A stretch of DNA of 64,000 bases from Amycolatopsis sp. WQ 127309 (GCF_023023025.1 NZ_CP095481.1:10925001-10989000); one strand, 5' to 3'. Counted from the first letter of the stretch, positions 24,203 to 34,430 are shown. Notes: generated from the sequence alone by a model not told the origin. Translations and numbers: made by a program.

Positions 24203-24910
24203 ATGATCACCACCCGTCCGGGCTACCCGCGCTGGCACACCGCGAGTGCGCAGGGCCCCCGTTCGCACAACGCCGACGCCGTCGGTGCCTACGCCGCGGC
24301 CGGCGCGCCCGGCATCGTCTTCGCCCTCGCCGACGGCGTCGGGGACGACCCGGCCGCCGCCCAGGCCGCGCGCGTCGCCGCCGCGGCCGCCGCGCGCACT
24401 CCGGTCCACAAAGGACCGGTCGAGGCCGTTCTCGCCGCACAGCAGGCCGTCCGCGAACGCAGCTACGGCGACGCCGTGCTCGTCGTCGCCGTGCCGGTCG
24501 CCGGCGGCTACCGCATCGCCTGGGTCGGCGACGCCCGCGCGTACGCCTGGGACGGCACGGCGCTGCGCCGCCTGACCACCGACCACACGCTCGCCGAGTA
24601 CTTCCGCGCCCGCCGCCAGCCGGTGACGCCGCGGATGGAACACGTGGTCACCACCAGCGTCCGCACGACGAAACCGCACGAGATCGGCACCGCCGAGGTG
24701 ACCGGCGGCGGGCTGCTGCTGACCAGTGACGGCGTCCACAAACCGCTCGCCGGCAGCGCGATCCGCGCCATTCTCGCGGATCCGGCGCACGGGGCCGCGG
24801 AACTCGTCGAGGCCGCGATCGCCCACGGCGGATCCGACAACGCGACCGCGCTCTACGTCGAGGCAGTGGAGGCCGACAGCACCACGGTGCGATTTCCCGT
24901 TGCCGCGTGA
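24203..24910 (+). CDS. PP2C-type serine/threonine protein phosphatase
   Basis: 235 residues. All PP2C metal motifs are present: RSHNADAVGAY, FALADGVGD, AWVGDARAYAW, LLTSDGVHK and the C-terminal GGSDNATALYVE. It should remove phosphate from serine or threonine in cytoplasmic proteins, using two metal ions. I chose the ATG at 24203 because GAGGAGG lies just upstream. It is divergent from the SARP gene. In actinomycetes AfsR-type regulators can be serine/threonine-phosphorylated, so a SARP-phosphatase pair makes sense, though this SARP is the short form without the AfsR ATPase. Confidence 0.88.
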   Translation: MITTRPGYPRWHTASAQGPRSHNADAVGAYAAAGAPGIVFALADGVGDDPAAAQAARVAAAAAARTPVHKGPVEAVLAAQQAVRERSYGDAVLVVAVPVAGGYRIAWVGDARAYAWDGTALRRLTTDHTLAEYFRARRQPVTPRMEHVVTTSVRTTKPHEIGTAEVTGGGLLLTSDGVHKPLAGSAIRAILADPAHGAAELVEAAIAHGGSDNATALYVEAVEADSTTVRFPVAA

Positions 24911-24912
24911 CC

Positions 24913-25398
24913 CTAGCTAGCGCGTTCGCGCTTGAGCTGCCGGTATTCGCGTAGTACCAACACGATGATGATGACGTCGAGGGCGGCGAAGAACGGCAGC
25001 GCGATCGAGTGGGTGTGGATCGCGCGCCAGACCTCGTAGACGACGAACGCGGCGAGGATCACCGCGGCGATCGGGTAGGCGGGGACGATCTTGCGCGCCA
25101 GCGCCCAGACCAGTCCGAGCTTGATCAAGCCGTGGGCCAGCAGGTAGGCGACGGCGAACGTCTTGGTGTCGCCGTGCAGGAAGTTCTCGGTCGCCGACTC
25201 CAGGTGCCGCGCGAGCGTGCCCGACGGGTCGCCGAGCAGGTCGCGGGTGATCACCGCGTGGGTGAACCCGCTGACGGTCGACGCCGGGATGAACGCGAGG
25301 ATCAGCGCCCCGACGACCTGCAGGGCGCCGTCGAGGCCCTTGATCGCGATCGCGATCCGGAAGAACCGCTCGGTCGCCGTCGGCTTGGTTTCCGCCAT
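24913..25398 (-). CDS. DUF2127-family membrane protein
   Basis: 161 residues with four hydrophobic helices, among them GALQVVGALILAFIPAST and AAVILAAFVVYEVWRAIHTH. The opening FFRIAIAIKGLDGALQVVGA and the segment LAHGLIKLGLVWALAR are typical of DUF2127 proteins. Function unknown. GGTGGGGGC precedes the ATG at 25398. It ends 3 bases from the convergent PP2C stop. Confidence 0.8.
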   Translation of the reverse strand: MAETKPTATERFFRIAIAIKGLDGALQVVGALILAFIPASTVSGFTHAVITRDLLGDPSGTLARHLESATENFLHGDTKTFAVAYLLAHGLIKLGLVWALARKIVPAYPIAAVILAAFVVYEVWRAIHTHSIALPFFAALDVIIIVLVLREYRQLKRERAS

Positions 25399-25501
25399 GC
25401 CCCCACCTCAGCACGAACGGTGGATCCGCGCACGTGGGGGCGGTTTTCACGCCTTTCGTGCCGGGCCGTCCGGCCGGTCCGATCCGTGCGGTGCCGTCCG
25501 A

Positions 25502-26074
25502 TCAGCCGGCCGTTTCCGCGCGCACCACGTCCTCCGCGAACGCGACCGCCGTCTTCATTCCCTCTTCGCCGAAGATCGGGCCGTTCGTGTACAGGCCGTC
25601 GATGATGAACATGACGCGGTCGGCCAGGCGGTCCGGCTCGGCCGCCGGCGTCGAGCGGGCCAGCTCCCGCAGCTGCGTCCGGACCCGCACGAAGTGGTCC
25701 AGCGACACCTGGTGCGCCGGGTGCTCGCGCTCAGGGAACTCGGCGAAGGTGGTGCGCAGCGGGCAGCCGCGCGTGCCCGGGACGTTGACGCGGACCCCGA
25801 CCTCGCGCACCAGCTCGACCAGCTGCCCCTCCGGGCCATCGGCGGCGGCCTTCGCGTCCGCGACGATGTGCTCCCAGTCTCCGCTGCAGCGCCGCAGGTA
25901 GGCGACGACCAGCTCGTCCTTGCTCGCGAACTGGCTGTAGAGCAGGTTCTTGCCGCAGCTGCACTCGTCGATGATCTGCTGCATCCCGACCGCGTGCACC
26001 CCCTGCTGGTTGAACAGCCGGGTGGCGGTTTCGAGGATGCGCTCTCGGGCGTCCGGCGTGGGCTTGCGCGGCAT
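25502..26074 (-). CDS. TetR-family regulator of a (now decayed) MFS exporter
   Basis: 190 residues from the ATG at 26074. The helix-turn-helix is RILETATRLFNQQGVHAVGM, then QQIIDECSCGKNLLYSQF. It is divergent from the remnant of a DHA2-type MFS exporter. Three near-identical 14-base palindromes of the form GGACCGATCGGTCC lie in front of it, so it probably represses itself and once repressed the exporter. It appears intact although its target is broken. Confidence 0.88.
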   Translation of the reverse strand: MPRKPTPDARERILETATRLFNQQGVHAVGMQQIIDECSCGKNLLYSQFASKDELVVAYLRRCSGDWEHIVADAKAAADGPEGQLVELVREVGVRVNVPGTRGCPLRTTFAEFPEREHPAHQVSLDHFVRVRTQLRELARSTPAAEPDRLADRVMFIIDGLYTNGPIFGEEGMKTAVAFAEDVVRAETAG

Positions 26075-26088
26075 GTACCCATCGTACC

Positions 26089-26181
26089 GGACCGAATGGT
26101 CCACATTGTGGAATCCCTGGTTGACACCGTGTCCGCGACGCCGCCATGATTCGGACCGATCAGTCCCGGACCGATCGGTCC
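26089..26181. promoter_or_regulatory. Three TetR operator palindromes
   Basis: GGACCGAATGGTCC (26089-26102), GGACCGATCAGTCC (26153-26166) and the perfect palindrome GGACCGATCGGTCC (26168-26181). They lie between the TetR start and the MFS remnant. The last two are separated by one base. Confidence 0.75.
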
Positions 26182-26189
26182 ACGACCGG

Positions 26190-27086
26190 ATGACGCCCCG
26201 TGCCCGCGGCCGGCTTCTCGCTCGGGCTCGTCGCGGGCGGCCTGCTCACCGAGGTCAGCTGGCGGTGGGTGTTCCACGCGCCGGTGGTCGTCGCGCTCGC
26301 GACCCTGGCCGGCGCGCTGGCCGTGGTGCCGCGCGCACCGCGTCCCGCCCGGACCGGCGGCTTCGACGTCGCCGGCTCCGCGGCCATCACGGCGGCGATG
26401 CCGCTCCTGGTGTTCACGCTGGTCGAGGCACCGAACGCGGGCTGGGCGTCGGTGCGCACGCTCGGCTCGCTGGTCGCGGTCGTGGTGCTGCTGGCCGCGT
26501 TCGCCGTGGTCGAACGGCGGGTTTCGGCGCCGCTGGTCCGGCTGGGCGTGCTGCGGTCGGGCGCGTTGGTGCGGGCGACCGTCGGGGCGCTGTCGCTGCT
26601 GGGCGGCTGGGTGAGCGCGCTGTTCATCGTGACGCTCTACCTGCAGGACTTCCGCGGCTGGTCGGCGCCGGAGACCGGGCTCGCGGTGGCGCCGAGCGGC
26701 CTGGTCGTGGCGCTGCTCGCCGCGCCGCTGGTCGGCCGGTTCGGCTCGGGGCGCGTCGCGCTGGCCGGGCTCACCTCGTCGGTGGCGGCGTACGCGCTCA
26801 TGCGGTTCCTGGACGCCACCAGCGGGTACGTGACGCTGATGCTGCCCGCGTTCCTGCTGGTCGGGCTGGCGTTCACGCTCACCTGCGGCCCGCTGACGAT
26901 GGCCGCGGCCGACAGCGTCCCGGCCGCGGACCGGGGGCTGGCGGGCGGGCTGGTGACCACGTCGTTCCAGGTCGGGCCGGCGGTGGCGCTGGGCGTGGTG
27001 TCGGCGGTGAGCGCCACCGGCGCCGACCTCCTGAGCGGCCCGCACTCGGCGTCGCCGCGATGCTCCCCTCCCTGCGCCACCGCTGA
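26190..27086 (+). pseudogene. Decayed DHA2-type MFS drug exporter
   Basis: The ATG at 26190 is followed after three codons by a frame change into AAGFSLGLVAGGLLTEVSWR, the motif normally found near TM5. About 140 N-terminal residues (TM1-4) are therefore missing. The middle part is well preserved (VVERRVSAPLVRLGVLR, LYLQDFRGWSAPETGLA, PAADRGLAGGLVTTSFQ). Near 27045-27060 the frame shifts again: the ending ALGVAAMLPSLRHR is in another frame, and the last helices are absent. A functional 14-helix proton-driven exporter cannot be made. The regulator and operators in front remain intact. Confidence 0.8.
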
Positions 27087-27089
27087 AGT

Positions 27090-27140
27090 CCGTGAAGGCC
27101 TCCTTACCGGCCATAAGAGCCGGTAAGGAGGCCTTCACGG
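27090..27140. repeat. 51-base perfect hairpin element, copy 1
   Basis: Arms 27090-27110 and 27120-27140 are exact 21-base reverse complements (CCGTGAAGGCCTCCTTACC, then GG) around CCATAAGAG. It lies between the MFS remnant and the convergent GH92 gene. An identical 51-base copy, loop included, occurs at 42710-42760. It probably acts as a bidirectional terminator, and its duplication shows it belongs to a dispersed family. Confidence 0.85.
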
Positions 27141-27147
27141 CTTTGAG

Positions 27148-29487
27148 CTACATCGCGGGCGGGGCGGACTTCGTGCCCCACGCCGTCGGGGTGTCGCTCA
27201 GGGTGAAGCGGATCGTGCCCGCGCGGAGCAGGTCCTCGTGCGAGATCCAGCTGCGGTCGTAGCCGCGGTGTCCGATGTGGACGTCCGTTGTGTACTGGAG
27301 TTTCGACGCGCTCGCGCCGGGCGCCTCGATCTCCAGCTTGCGGCCGTGCTCCGGGTGGATCTCGACCTTCTCGAACATCGGCGTGCTGAGCAGGTACGTC
27401 CCGGAACCGGGCTGGGCCTCGAAGACGCCCGTCATGCCGAAGACCAGCCACGACGAGATGGTGCCGAGGTCGTCGTTGCCCGGCATGCCGTACGGCGTGT
27501 CGGTGAAGAGCGTCCGCGCCGCGCGCAGGACGGCCGACGTCTTCCACGGCGCGCCCGTCCAGCTGTACATCCAGGGCGCGTGCAAGTCGGGTTCGTTGTT
27601 GGGGTTGAAGGCGAAGTTGTTGTGGTAGTCGTACGCGCCGTGGACCCAGGAGTCCTTCGCGGCCTTCGCCGGGTCGGTGAGCAGCAGCGGCGTGTCGAAG
27701 AACGTGTCGAGCCGCTTCTCGGCCTGCCCCGCGCCGCCCATCAGGCCGAACAGCTTCGCGGTGTCCTGCTGGGCGAGCCACTGGTACTGCCACGGCGTGC
27801 CCTCGTGGAACCCGGTCGACTGGGCCGGGTCGGGGTCGCCGACGCCGGTGCCATCCGCCGCGCGGGTGCGCGGGAAGCCGGTGAAACCGTGGGACTCGAC
27901 GCTGGTGTCCCAGAGCTTCGAGAAGTTGCCGCAGCGCGCGGACAGCGTCTTGGCCTTGTCGCGGTAGCCCAGCCCGGACGCCATTGTGGACAGTGCGCAG
28001 TCGGCGAGGGCGTACTCGAGCGTCGCGGAGCCGGCCTGGCGGGTGTCACCGAAGGTGTAGCCGGGGACGTCCTGGTAGCCGATCCAGCCGTTCTTGACGT
28101 AGTTGGGGTTGCCGTCGCGGCCGCGGAAGATGGACTGGTCGGCCGGGACTTCGGTGGCGTTGCGCCAGAGCGCGTCGAACAGCTGCCGCGCGGTGCGGTC
28201 GTCGAGGAGGCCGCGGCGGTAGTTGTCGACCACCCACGGCGTCACCGGGTCGCCGCTCATCACGTTCGTCTCGCCGCCGGCGAGCGCCCAGCGCGGCACC
28301 CAGCCGCCGTCCTGGTAGATCTTGAGGACGGACTTGGTCATGTCCGCGGCCTTGTCCGGGTGCAGCAGCGCGACGAGCTGGTTCTGCGAGCGGTAGGTGT
28401 CCCACAGCGAGAACATCTGGTAGTAGGTGTCCCGGCTGCGGTGCACAGCGTCGTCGAAGCCGCGGTAGGAACCGTCCACATCGGACCCGACGGACGGGTG
28501 CAGCAGCGACCGGTAGAGCGCGCTGTAATAGGTGCGCTGGTCGGCAGTGGTGCCACCGGCGACGCGCATCCGGTTCAGCTCGTCCGCCCAGGTGTCGTGC
28601 GCGGTCTTGCGGGCCTTGTCGAACGACCTGGGCTGCTCGGTCTTCCGGTTCAGCCGGGCGCCGTCGACCGAGGTGTAGGAGACGCCGACGGACGCGCCGA
28701 CCTGGTTCTTGTCCGTGCCGAAATTCAGCCACGCGCCGGCGCGCTGGCTGCCGAGGCTCGCGTCGCGCTGGTTCGGCGTGAGCTTGTTGTCGGTCCAGGT
28801 CCCGAAACCGGTGAACTTGCGGTCGAACTTGGCGCTGAAGAAGACCTTGTAGCGCTCCTTCTGCGTCTCCCAGCAGAAGTTGCCGCCCTGCAGCCAGCCT
28901 TCGACGGTGTCGTCGCCGACGACGTGGACGTCACCGGCGTAGGTGTAGCCGTTGCTCTCGCCGACCTCGATGAGGACGTTCTCGCTGGTGGCGCCGGCCG
29001 GGTAGGTGTAGCGGTGCTGGCCGGTGCGCTGGGTCGCGGACAGCTCGGCGTCGATGCCGTTGTCGAGCTTGACGCCGTAGTAGCCCGGCTGCCGGGTTTC
29101 GTTGGCGTGGCTGAACTTCGCGCCGTACTGCGCGGGGTCGCTGCTGGTGACGGCGCCGGTGGTCGGCATGAAGCGGAAGTTGCCCATGGTCTGGCAGCCG
29201 ACGCCGGATAGGTGGGTGTGGCTGAAGCCGAGGGTGGTGTCCTGCGCGTAGTCGTAGGACGCGTACTTCTTGAGCTGGGTGTCCGGGCTGAGCTGGACCA
29301 TGCCGAACGGCGTCGTCGCGCCCGGGAAGGTGGTGCCGTCCCCGTTGTTGCCGATCGAGGTGTCGACGAGGGTGGTCGGGTCGTCGGCGAACTTCGGCCC
29401 GTGTGGTGCCGCCTGCGCGGGGGCCGCGAGGGCGACGGCGGTCACGCCGGCGAGCGTGACGGCCAGGACGCGCTTGCGCGCTCTCAT
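27148..29487 (-). CDS. Secreted GH92 alpha-mannosidase
   Basis: 779 residues with a Sec signal (VLAVTLAGVTAVALAAPAQA, cleaved near residue 27). GH92 enzymes are calcium-dependent exo-alpha-mannosidases, many alpha-1,2-specific. Family motifs include NNGDGTTFPGATTPFGMVQL, the metal and catalytic region MPGNDDLGTISSWLVF near the C-terminus, and SLWDTYRSQNQL. AGGAGG precedes the ATG. It probably trims mannose from yeast or fungal mannoproteins outside the cell. The secreted GH99 endomannosidase at 38052 would act on related glycans. Confidence 0.93.
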   Translation of the reverse strand: MRARKRVLAVTLAGVTAVALAAPAQAAPHGPKFADDPTTLVDTSIGNNGDGTTFPGATTPFGMVQLSPDTQLKKYASYDYAQDTTLGFSHTHLSGVGCQTMGNFRFMPTTGAVTSSDPAQYGAKFSHANETRQPGYYGVKLDNGIDAELSATQRTGQHRYTYPAGATSENVLIEVGESNGYTYAGDVHVVGDDTVEGWLQGGNFCWETQKERYKVFFSAKFDRKFTGFGTWTDNKLTPNQRDASLGSQRAGAWLNFGTDKNQVGASVGVSYTSVDGARLNRKTEQPRSFDKARKTAHDTWADELNRMRVAGGTTADQRTYYSALYRSLLHPSVGSDVDGSYRGFDDAVHRSRDTYYQMFSLWDTYRSQNQLVALLHPDKAADMTKSVLKIYQDGGWVPRWALAGGETNVMSGDPVTPWVVDNYRRGLLDDRTARQLFDALWRNATEVPADQSIFRGRDGNPNYVKNGWIGYQDVPGYTFGDTRQAGSATLEYALADCALSTMASGLGYRDKAKTLSARCGNFSKLWDTSVESHGFTGFPRTRAADGTGVGDPDPAQSTGFHEGTPWQYQWLAQQDTAKLFGLMGGAGQAEKRLDTFFDTPLLLTDPAKAAKDSWVHGAYDYHNNFAFNPNNEPDLHAPWMYSWTGAPWKTSAVLRAARTLFTDTPYGMPGNDDLGTISSWLVFGMTGVFEAQPGSGTYLLSTPMFEKVEIHPEHGRKLEIEAPGASASKLQYTTDVHIGHRGYDRSWISHEDLLRAGTIRFTLSDTPTAWGTKSAPPAM

Positions 29488-29601
29488 CCGGTTCCTCCTG
29501 TGACAACGTTGTCAGACTGTGGGTGAATCCTTGACGTTGTCCACCGGACAGGTCAAGTCCCACGAGCGACCCAAACGCCCCAATGTGAGCCGGGAGGTGC
29601 G

Positions 29602-31059
29602 TCAGGACTGGTGGGTGACGTGGCCGCCCAGGATGGTCGCCGTCACCGGGAGGCGGCGGAGGTCCTGTGGTGACAGGGAAGCCGGGTCCGCCGCCGTCAC
29701 CATCAGGTCCGCGACGTCGCCCACCGCGACGCCGCGGCGGCCGCCCGAGGCCGCCGCCAAGGCGTCGGCGAACGGGATCGACTGCTCCGGGTGCCACGGC
29801 GGGCGGTCGTCGTCGGTGCGGGAGATCGCCGACGCGATACCGTCCCACGGGTCCAGCGGCGCGACCGGCGCGTCGGAGCCCAGTTCCAGGCGGGCGCCCG
29901 TTTCCAGCAGGGAGCGGTAGGGGAACGCGCGCGCCGTCCGGCCGGTCCAGTGGCGGTCCGCGACGTCGCGGTCGTCCGGCTGATGGGCCGGCTGGACCGC
30001 CGCGACGACGCCGAGGGCCGCGAACCGCGGGACGTCCGCCGGCGAGAGCAGCTGGGCGTGCTCGATCCGGCCCGGGCAGCCGACCTCCTCGAACGCGTCC
30101 AGCGCGATCGTGTTGGCCTGGTCGCCGATCGCGTGGACCGCCGGGAGCAAGCCGTGGTCGGACGCGCGCCGCATCAGGGGCACCAACGAGGAAGGCGGGA
30201 GTTCCAGCAGCCCCAGCGAATCCCCGCCCGGGTACGGGTCGTGGCAGTAGGCCGTGCGGGTGTTGAGCGAGCCGTCGACGAAGAGCTTGAACGGGCCGAC
30301 CGTGAGGAGCCCGCCCGAGCCCGGGAGGACGTCGTCCGTGCGGTGGCCGCGCTCGATGGCCTGGTCCAGCAGGTACCGCGCGATGACGCACGAGATCCGG
30401 GCCGCGGGCGTGCCGAGCGAAAGCCGGCGCAGCCAGTCCGTGACGGTGTCGGCGTACTCGTAGTCGACGATCTGCGTCACCCCGCGCGCGGCCGCCGCGC
30501 GCACGGCTTCGGCTACCCACTGGTCCTGGACGTCGACGGCGGCCGTGGGCAGCTCGGCCGTCGCGCTCATGCAGTCGTTCTCCAGCAGCACGCCCGTCGG
30601 GTGCTCGCGCCCGATCAGCTTCAGCGCCGCCGGGCTCAGCCACAGCGTGTGCAGGTCCGCGCTGAACAACGCCACCGCGCGCCCGGGCAGCGCGCGCTGC
30701 AGCAGCTCCTTGTGCGGCTTGTCGGGCCAGAGCGCGTCGCGGAAGCCGGCGCCCACGACCAGTTCCGCCGGCTGCGACGGCGTCGCCAGCAGGTGCGCCA
30801 GCAACAGCTCGACCGTCTCCCCCGCCGACCGCGCGGCTTCCAGCGGGATGCGGCGGCGGGACGTGGCCCACTGCACGACGTGGACGTGCGCGTCGACCAG
30901 GCCCGGTAGCAGCGTGCCGCCGTGGCCGTCGACGATCCGGGCCGCGAAACCATCCGACCCGGGCGCGGTGATCGAGGCGACGCGGCCGTCGGTGACGCGC
31001 ACGTCCGCGAGCTCGCCGCCGAGTCCCGGGCGCACGCGGCGCAGCAGAAGATCGTCCAT
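29602..31059 (-). CDS. YtcJ-like metal-dependent amidohydrolase
   Basis: 485 residues, amidohydrolase 3 family. The N-terminal metal motif is GLVDAHVHVV. The middle has TQIVDYEYADTVTDWLRR and VGPFKLFVDGSLNTRTAYCH, and the later metal ligands lie in AVHAIGDQANTIALDAFEEV, RIEHAQLLSP and LELGSDAPVAPLDPW. No signal peptide is present, so it is cytoplasmic. Members hydrolyse amides, imides or cyclic compounds; the substrate cannot be told from sequence. AAGGTAGGG lies before the ATG. Monocistronic by position. Confidence 0.88.
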   Translation of the reverse strand: MDDLLLRRVRPGLGGELADVRVTDGRVASITAPGSDGFAARIVDGHGGTLLPGLVDAHVHVVQWATSRRRIPLEAARSAGETVELLLAHLLATPSQPAELVVGAGFRDALWPDKPHKELLQRALPGRAVALFSADLHTLWLSPAALKLIGREHPTGVLLENDCMSATAELPTAAVDVQDQWVAEAVRAAAARGVTQIVDYEYADTVTDWLRRLSLGTPAARISCVIARYLLDQAIERGHRTDDVLPGSGGLLTVGPFKLFVDGSLNTRTAYCHDPYPGGDSLGLLELPPSSLVPLMRRASDHGLLPAVHAIGDQANTIALDAFEEVGCPGRIEHAQLLSPADVPRFAALGVVAAVQPAHQPDDRDVADRHWTGRTARAFPYRSLLETGARLELGSDAPVAPLDPWDGIASAISRTDDDRPPWHPEQSIPFADALAAASGGRRGVAVGDVADLMVTAADPASLSPQDLRRLPVTATILGGHVTHQS

Positions 31060-31239
31060 GGCCCTACCTTGCCAGGAAGGTCACGTCCGGGTGAAGCACA
31101 GCGTGAGATGGGAAATAGTTGGGTATTAGCTACCGTTGAGAGAGATGGCAGCCGTCGCCCGCCGAAGGGTCAGGGCCGGTCCATGGGCGCCGCCTTCACA
31201 AGCCGCGCAGGGTTCGACTCCCTCGGTTGCCGCCGAAGT

Positions 31240-31290
31240 CCGTGAATGCCACATCGAGGGACACCAGGTCTCTCAATGTGGCATTCACGG
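31240..31290. terminator. 15-bp inverted repeat, variant of the dispersed hairpin family
   Basis: CCGTGAATGCCACAT (31240-31254) pairs exactly with 31276-31290, and the inner sequence (GAGGGA with TCTCTC) extends the stem imperfectly. It starts with the same CCGTGAA as the 51-base element. It lies right behind the ABC permease stop and probably ends that operon. Confidence 0.7.
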
Positions 31291-31293
31291 CGT

Positions 31294-32868
31294 TCAGCCC
31301 ACCGGCATGTCGCGGCGGCGCAGTGCGGCCAGGCCGGCGGTGCCCGCCGCGGCGGCGATCAGCACCAGCCAGAGCAGCGGGGCCACCGAGAAGGTGCCGC
31401 CCGGAAGCCGTGGCAGGTGCTGGAACGGTGAGATGCCGAGCACGACGTCGTTCCACCGCAACGCCGAGCCGACCAGCGACAGCAGCAGGAACGCGGCCAG
31501 CAGGCCCCACGCCGCCGCCGCGAAGCGCGGCAGGAAGCCGGTCAACGCCGCCGCGAGCCCGGCCAGGACCCACACCGCGGGCAGCTGCGCCAGGGCCGCG
31601 GGGATCAGCCGCGCGCCGTCGCCGGAGGCCAGCCCGGTCGCCAGCCCCGTGACCGCCAGCACGAACGCCGACCCCAGCAGCGCGAACACCAGGTGCGCCG
31701 CCGCCCAGCCGAGCCGGCCGACGGCCGTGGCCAGCACCGGTTCCGCCCGGCCGGCCGCTTCCTCGGCGCGCAGCTTCAGCGTCGCCTGCACCGCGTAGCC
31801 CGCCGCCGCGAGGCCGAACAACGTCATCGTCCCGGCCAGGTACGCGTCCATCACCGCGCCACCGCCGCCGAGCCGCGCGAAGACGCCGGCGACGGCTTTG
31901 TTGTCCCGCACCATGTCCGAGACGTTCTGCGCGACCCCGCCCATCAGCAACCCGACCAGCGCCAGGCACACGGTCCAGACCAGCAGCGTCCCGCGTTGCA
32001 GCCGCCAGGCCAGCGCCAGCGGCGAGCGCAACGACGCCTTCGCCGCGGGACGCCCGAGCCGCGCGGGCAGCAGCGCCGCGCCGAGGTCCCGCCGGGCCGA
32101 CAGCCCGGCCGCGGCGACCACCAGCAGGCCCGTGGACACCACGCCCAGCAGCAGCACCCACCACCGCTCCCCCGCGAACGGGCGCAGCCGGTGCGCCCAG
32201 CCGATCGGCGACAGCCACGCGAGCCAGCCCGCCGACCCGCCGGTCGTCTCGCTGCTGTCCCCGGCGGCGCGCAGCAGGAACGCCAGCACCAGCACGCCGA
32301 TCCCGATGCCGCGGGCGCCGCTCGCGCCCCAGGTGAGCTGCGCGGCGACCGCGCCGATAGCGGCGAAGACCCAGCCCGTCATGGTGAACCCGAGCCCCAG
32401 CGCCAGCGCTCCGGCCAGAGGGACACCTTGCGCGGACACGCCGAGCGCGACCAGCAGGCCGTAGACCAGGCACGCGCCGCAGACGGCGAGCACGGCGGCG
32501 ACGAGCCCCGCGTGCCGGCCGACGACGGTCGCGCCGGTCAGCTCCCCGCGGCCGGCTTCCTCTTCGGTCCGGGTGTGCCGGACGACGGTGAGCAGCGCGA
32601 TCAGCCCGACGACGACCGGGAAGAACCCGCACTGCCAGGCCAGCAGCTCCCCGGCTGAAGGGCCGTACAGCGGACCGTTGCGGACGGCGAACGTCGCGCT
32701 GGTGACGTTCAGGTCGTAGAAGTGCTGCCGCGCCGCGGCGTCCGGGTACGCGGCCTTGATCGACGACAGGTAGCCCAGCGGCGCGACCGTCAGCACGACG
32801 ATCCACAGCGGCATCAGGAACCGGTCGCGGCGCAGCACCAGCCGCAGCAGCGACCAGGTGCCGGTCAT
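31294..32868 (-). CDS. ABC-2-type exporter permease, duplicated 12-helix form
   Basis: 524 residues with about 12 membrane helices in two similar halves. The first half starts [18 protein letters not shown] and the second [20 protein letters not shown]. Conserved segments [20 protein letters not shown] and [20 protein letters not shown] occur at equivalent places in both halves, typical of actinobacterial antibiotic/polyketide exporter permeases. The ATG at 32868 overlaps the ATPase stop (ATGA). It forms the membrane part of an efflux pump with the ATPase at 32865-33773. Confidence 0.9.
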   Translation of the reverse strand: MTGTWSLLRLVLRRDRFLMPLWIVVLTVAPLGYLSSIKAAYPDAAARQHFYDLNVTSATFAVRNGPLYGPSAGELLAWQCGFFPVVVGLIALLTVVRHTRTEEEAGRGELTGATVVGRHAGLVAAVLAVCGACLVYGLLVALGVSAQGVPLAGALALGLGFTMTGWVFAAIGAVAAQLTWGASGARGIGIGVLVLAFLLRAAGDSSETTGGSAGWLAWLSPIGWAHRLRPFAGERWWVLLLGVVSTGLLVVAAAGLSARRDLGAALLPARLGRPAAKASLRSPLALAWRLQRGTLLVWTVCLALVGLLMGGVAQNVSDMVRDNKAVAGVFARLGGGGAVMDAYLAGTMTLFGLAAAGYAVQATLKLRAEEAAGRAEPVLATAVGRLGWAAAHLVFALLGSAFVLAVTGLATGLASGDGARLIPAALAQLPAVWVLAGLAAALTGFLPRFAAAAWGLLAAFLLLSLVGSALRWNDVVLGISPFQHLPRLPGGTFSVAPLLWLVLIAAAAGTAGLAALRRRDMPVG

Positions 32869-33773
32869 CGCGCCGCTCCGACCGGCTCGTCGTGCTGGTA
32901 GTGGCGCAGGAACAGCTCCTCGAGCGTCGGCGGGCGGCTCACCAGGTTGCGCAGCCCGGCGTCGGCCAGGTGCCGCATCACACCGTCCAAAGCGGACTGG
33001 TCGACCGACAGGTGGACGTGCGAGCCGTACGTGCTCAGGTCGTGGATCCCCGGCAGCGACGCCAGCTCCGGCGGGACGCGCACCAGCGAGGCGTCGATGG
33101 TGATCCGGCCCAGGTGCCGCAGCTCGTCGAGCGTGCCGGACTCGACGGTCCGGCCGGCGCGGATGATCGTGACGCGGTCGCACAGCGCCTCGACCTCCGA
33201 GAGGATGTGCGAGGACAGCAGCACGGTCCGGTCGCCGCGGTCGCGCTCTTCCTCGATGACCTGGCGGAAGACCTCTTCCATCAGCGGGTCGAGCCCGGAC
33301 GTCGGCTCGTCGAGCACCAGCAGCTCGACGTCGGACGCCAGCGCGGCGACCAGCGCGACCTTCTGCCGGTTGCCCTTCGAGTACGTCCGGCCCTTCTTGC
33401 GCGGGTCGAGGTCGAAGCGCTCGACGAGCGCGTCCCGGCGCCCGGCGTCGAGGCCGCCGCGCAGCCGGCCGAGCAGGTCGATGACCTCGCCGCCAGTGAG
33501 GTTGGGCCAGAGCGTGACGTCGCCGGGCACGTACGCGAGCCGCCGGTGCAGCTCGGTGGCGTCGCGCCAGGGATCGCCGCCGAGCAGGGTGGCCCGGCCG
33601 CCGTCGGCCCGCATCAGCCCCAGCAGGACGCGGATCGTGGTGGTCTTGCCGGCGCCGTTGGGTCCGAGGAACCCGTGCACCTCGCCGGTGTGGACGGTCA
33701 GGTCGAGCCCGTCGAGGGCCTTCGCCGCGCCGAACGCCTTGGTGAGGCCGGCGGCGGTGATCGCTTCGGCCAT
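32865..33773 (-). CDS. ABC exporter ATP-binding protein
   Basis: 302 residues. Walker A is [10 protein letters not shown]. The signature is the variant [14 protein letters not shown] in place of LSGGQ. Walker B is [17 protein letters not shown], and the switch His lies in LLSSHIL. Residues about 220-302 are the extra C-terminal domain of DrrA-like drug exporters. It powers the permease encoded by the overlapping gene. The ATG lies 2 bases after the TetR stop, so regulator and pump form one operon. Confidence 0.93.
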   Translation of the reverse strand: MAEAITAAGLTKAFGAAKALDGLDLTVHTGEVHGFLGPNGAGKTTTIRVLLGLMRADGGRATLLGGDPWRDATELHRRLAYVPGDVTLWPNLTGGEVIDLLGRLRGGLDAGRRDALVERFDLDPRKKGRTYSKGNRQKVALVAALASDVELLVLDEPTSGLDPLMEEVFRQVIEEERDRGDRTVLLSSHILSEVEALCDRVTIIRAGRTVESGTLDELRHLGRITIDASLVRVPPELASLPGIHDLSTYGSHVHLSVDQSALDGVMRHLADAGLRNLVSRPPTLEELFLRHYQHDEPVGAAR

Positions 33774-33775
33774 GG

Positions 33776-34405
33776 TCAGTCCTTCCGGGAGTTCTTGGCC
33801 AGCGCTTCGCGGGCCTTCTCGAGCAGTTCGGGGGTGGCGAGCGGATGGGTGAAGATGTGCCCGGCGGCGGCCATCATGCGGAGCATCGCCTCGGGGGTGC
33901 CGGGCTCCTCGCCGAGCGCCCGCGCGATGTGGTCCTGCAGGATCATCAGCCCGCCGGTCATGGCGGTGAGCGCGGCGGCGGCGGCCCGCGGGTCGGGCAC
34001 GTCGAGCCCGGAGTCGACGAAGTACTGCTCGGTCCCGTCGACGATCTCGCGGAACTGCTCGGCGGCGGCGTCGGAGCCGTCGATCATGCCGCGGCCCACG
34101 TAACGGCGGTAGAGCAGCTGACGGGCGTCGAACGTCGGGATGAACCCCGGGTTCGCGTGGCCCTTCTCCAGCGCCTCCTCCTTGAACCGCATCAGCTCGG
34201 CGAAGACGTGGGTGTCGCACGCCTTGCGCAGGCCGTCCTTCGAGCCGAAGTGGTGCCTGATCAACCCGCCGGACACGCCCGCGGCCTGGGCGATGTCGAG
34301 GATCGACGTCTTCTCGGCGCCTTGCTCGGTGAACAGCCTGATGGCGGCGTCGCGGATGCGGGCGCGCGCGGTGAGGTCCTCGAATGCGGGACCACTCTCG
34401 GTCAT
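33776..34405 (-). CDS. TetR-family regulator of the ABC exporter
   Basis: 209 residues. The helix-turn-helix is [20 protein letters not shown], then [20 protein letters not shown]. First gene of the TetR-ATPase-permease operon. An AT-rich region with two adjacent inverted repeats lies directly before it and is probably its own operator, so the pump would be induced when the exported drug binds the regulator. It is divergent from the secreted subtilase. Confidence 0.92.
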   Translation of the reverse strand: MTESGPAFEDLTARARIRDAAIRLFTEQGAEKTSILDIAQAAGVSGGLIRHHFGSKDGLRKACDTHVFAELMRFKEEALEKGHANPGFIPTFDARQLLYRRYVGRGMIDGSDAAAEQFREIVDGTEQYFVDSGLDVPDPRAAAAALTAMTGGLMILQDHIARALGEEPGTPEAMLRMMAAAGHIFTHPLATPELLEKAREALAKNSRKD

Positions 34406-34430
34406 GGAACGGCCTATCTCTCGACGCAGC

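Noticed and set aside
31147..31231. tRNA-like sequence: GGCAGCC and GGTTGCC can pair as an acceptor stem, and GGGTTCGACTCCC looks like a T arm.
   Set aside because: I could not fold a proper D arm or anticodon arm, position 8 is not T, and no CCA follows. At most a relic or chance match.
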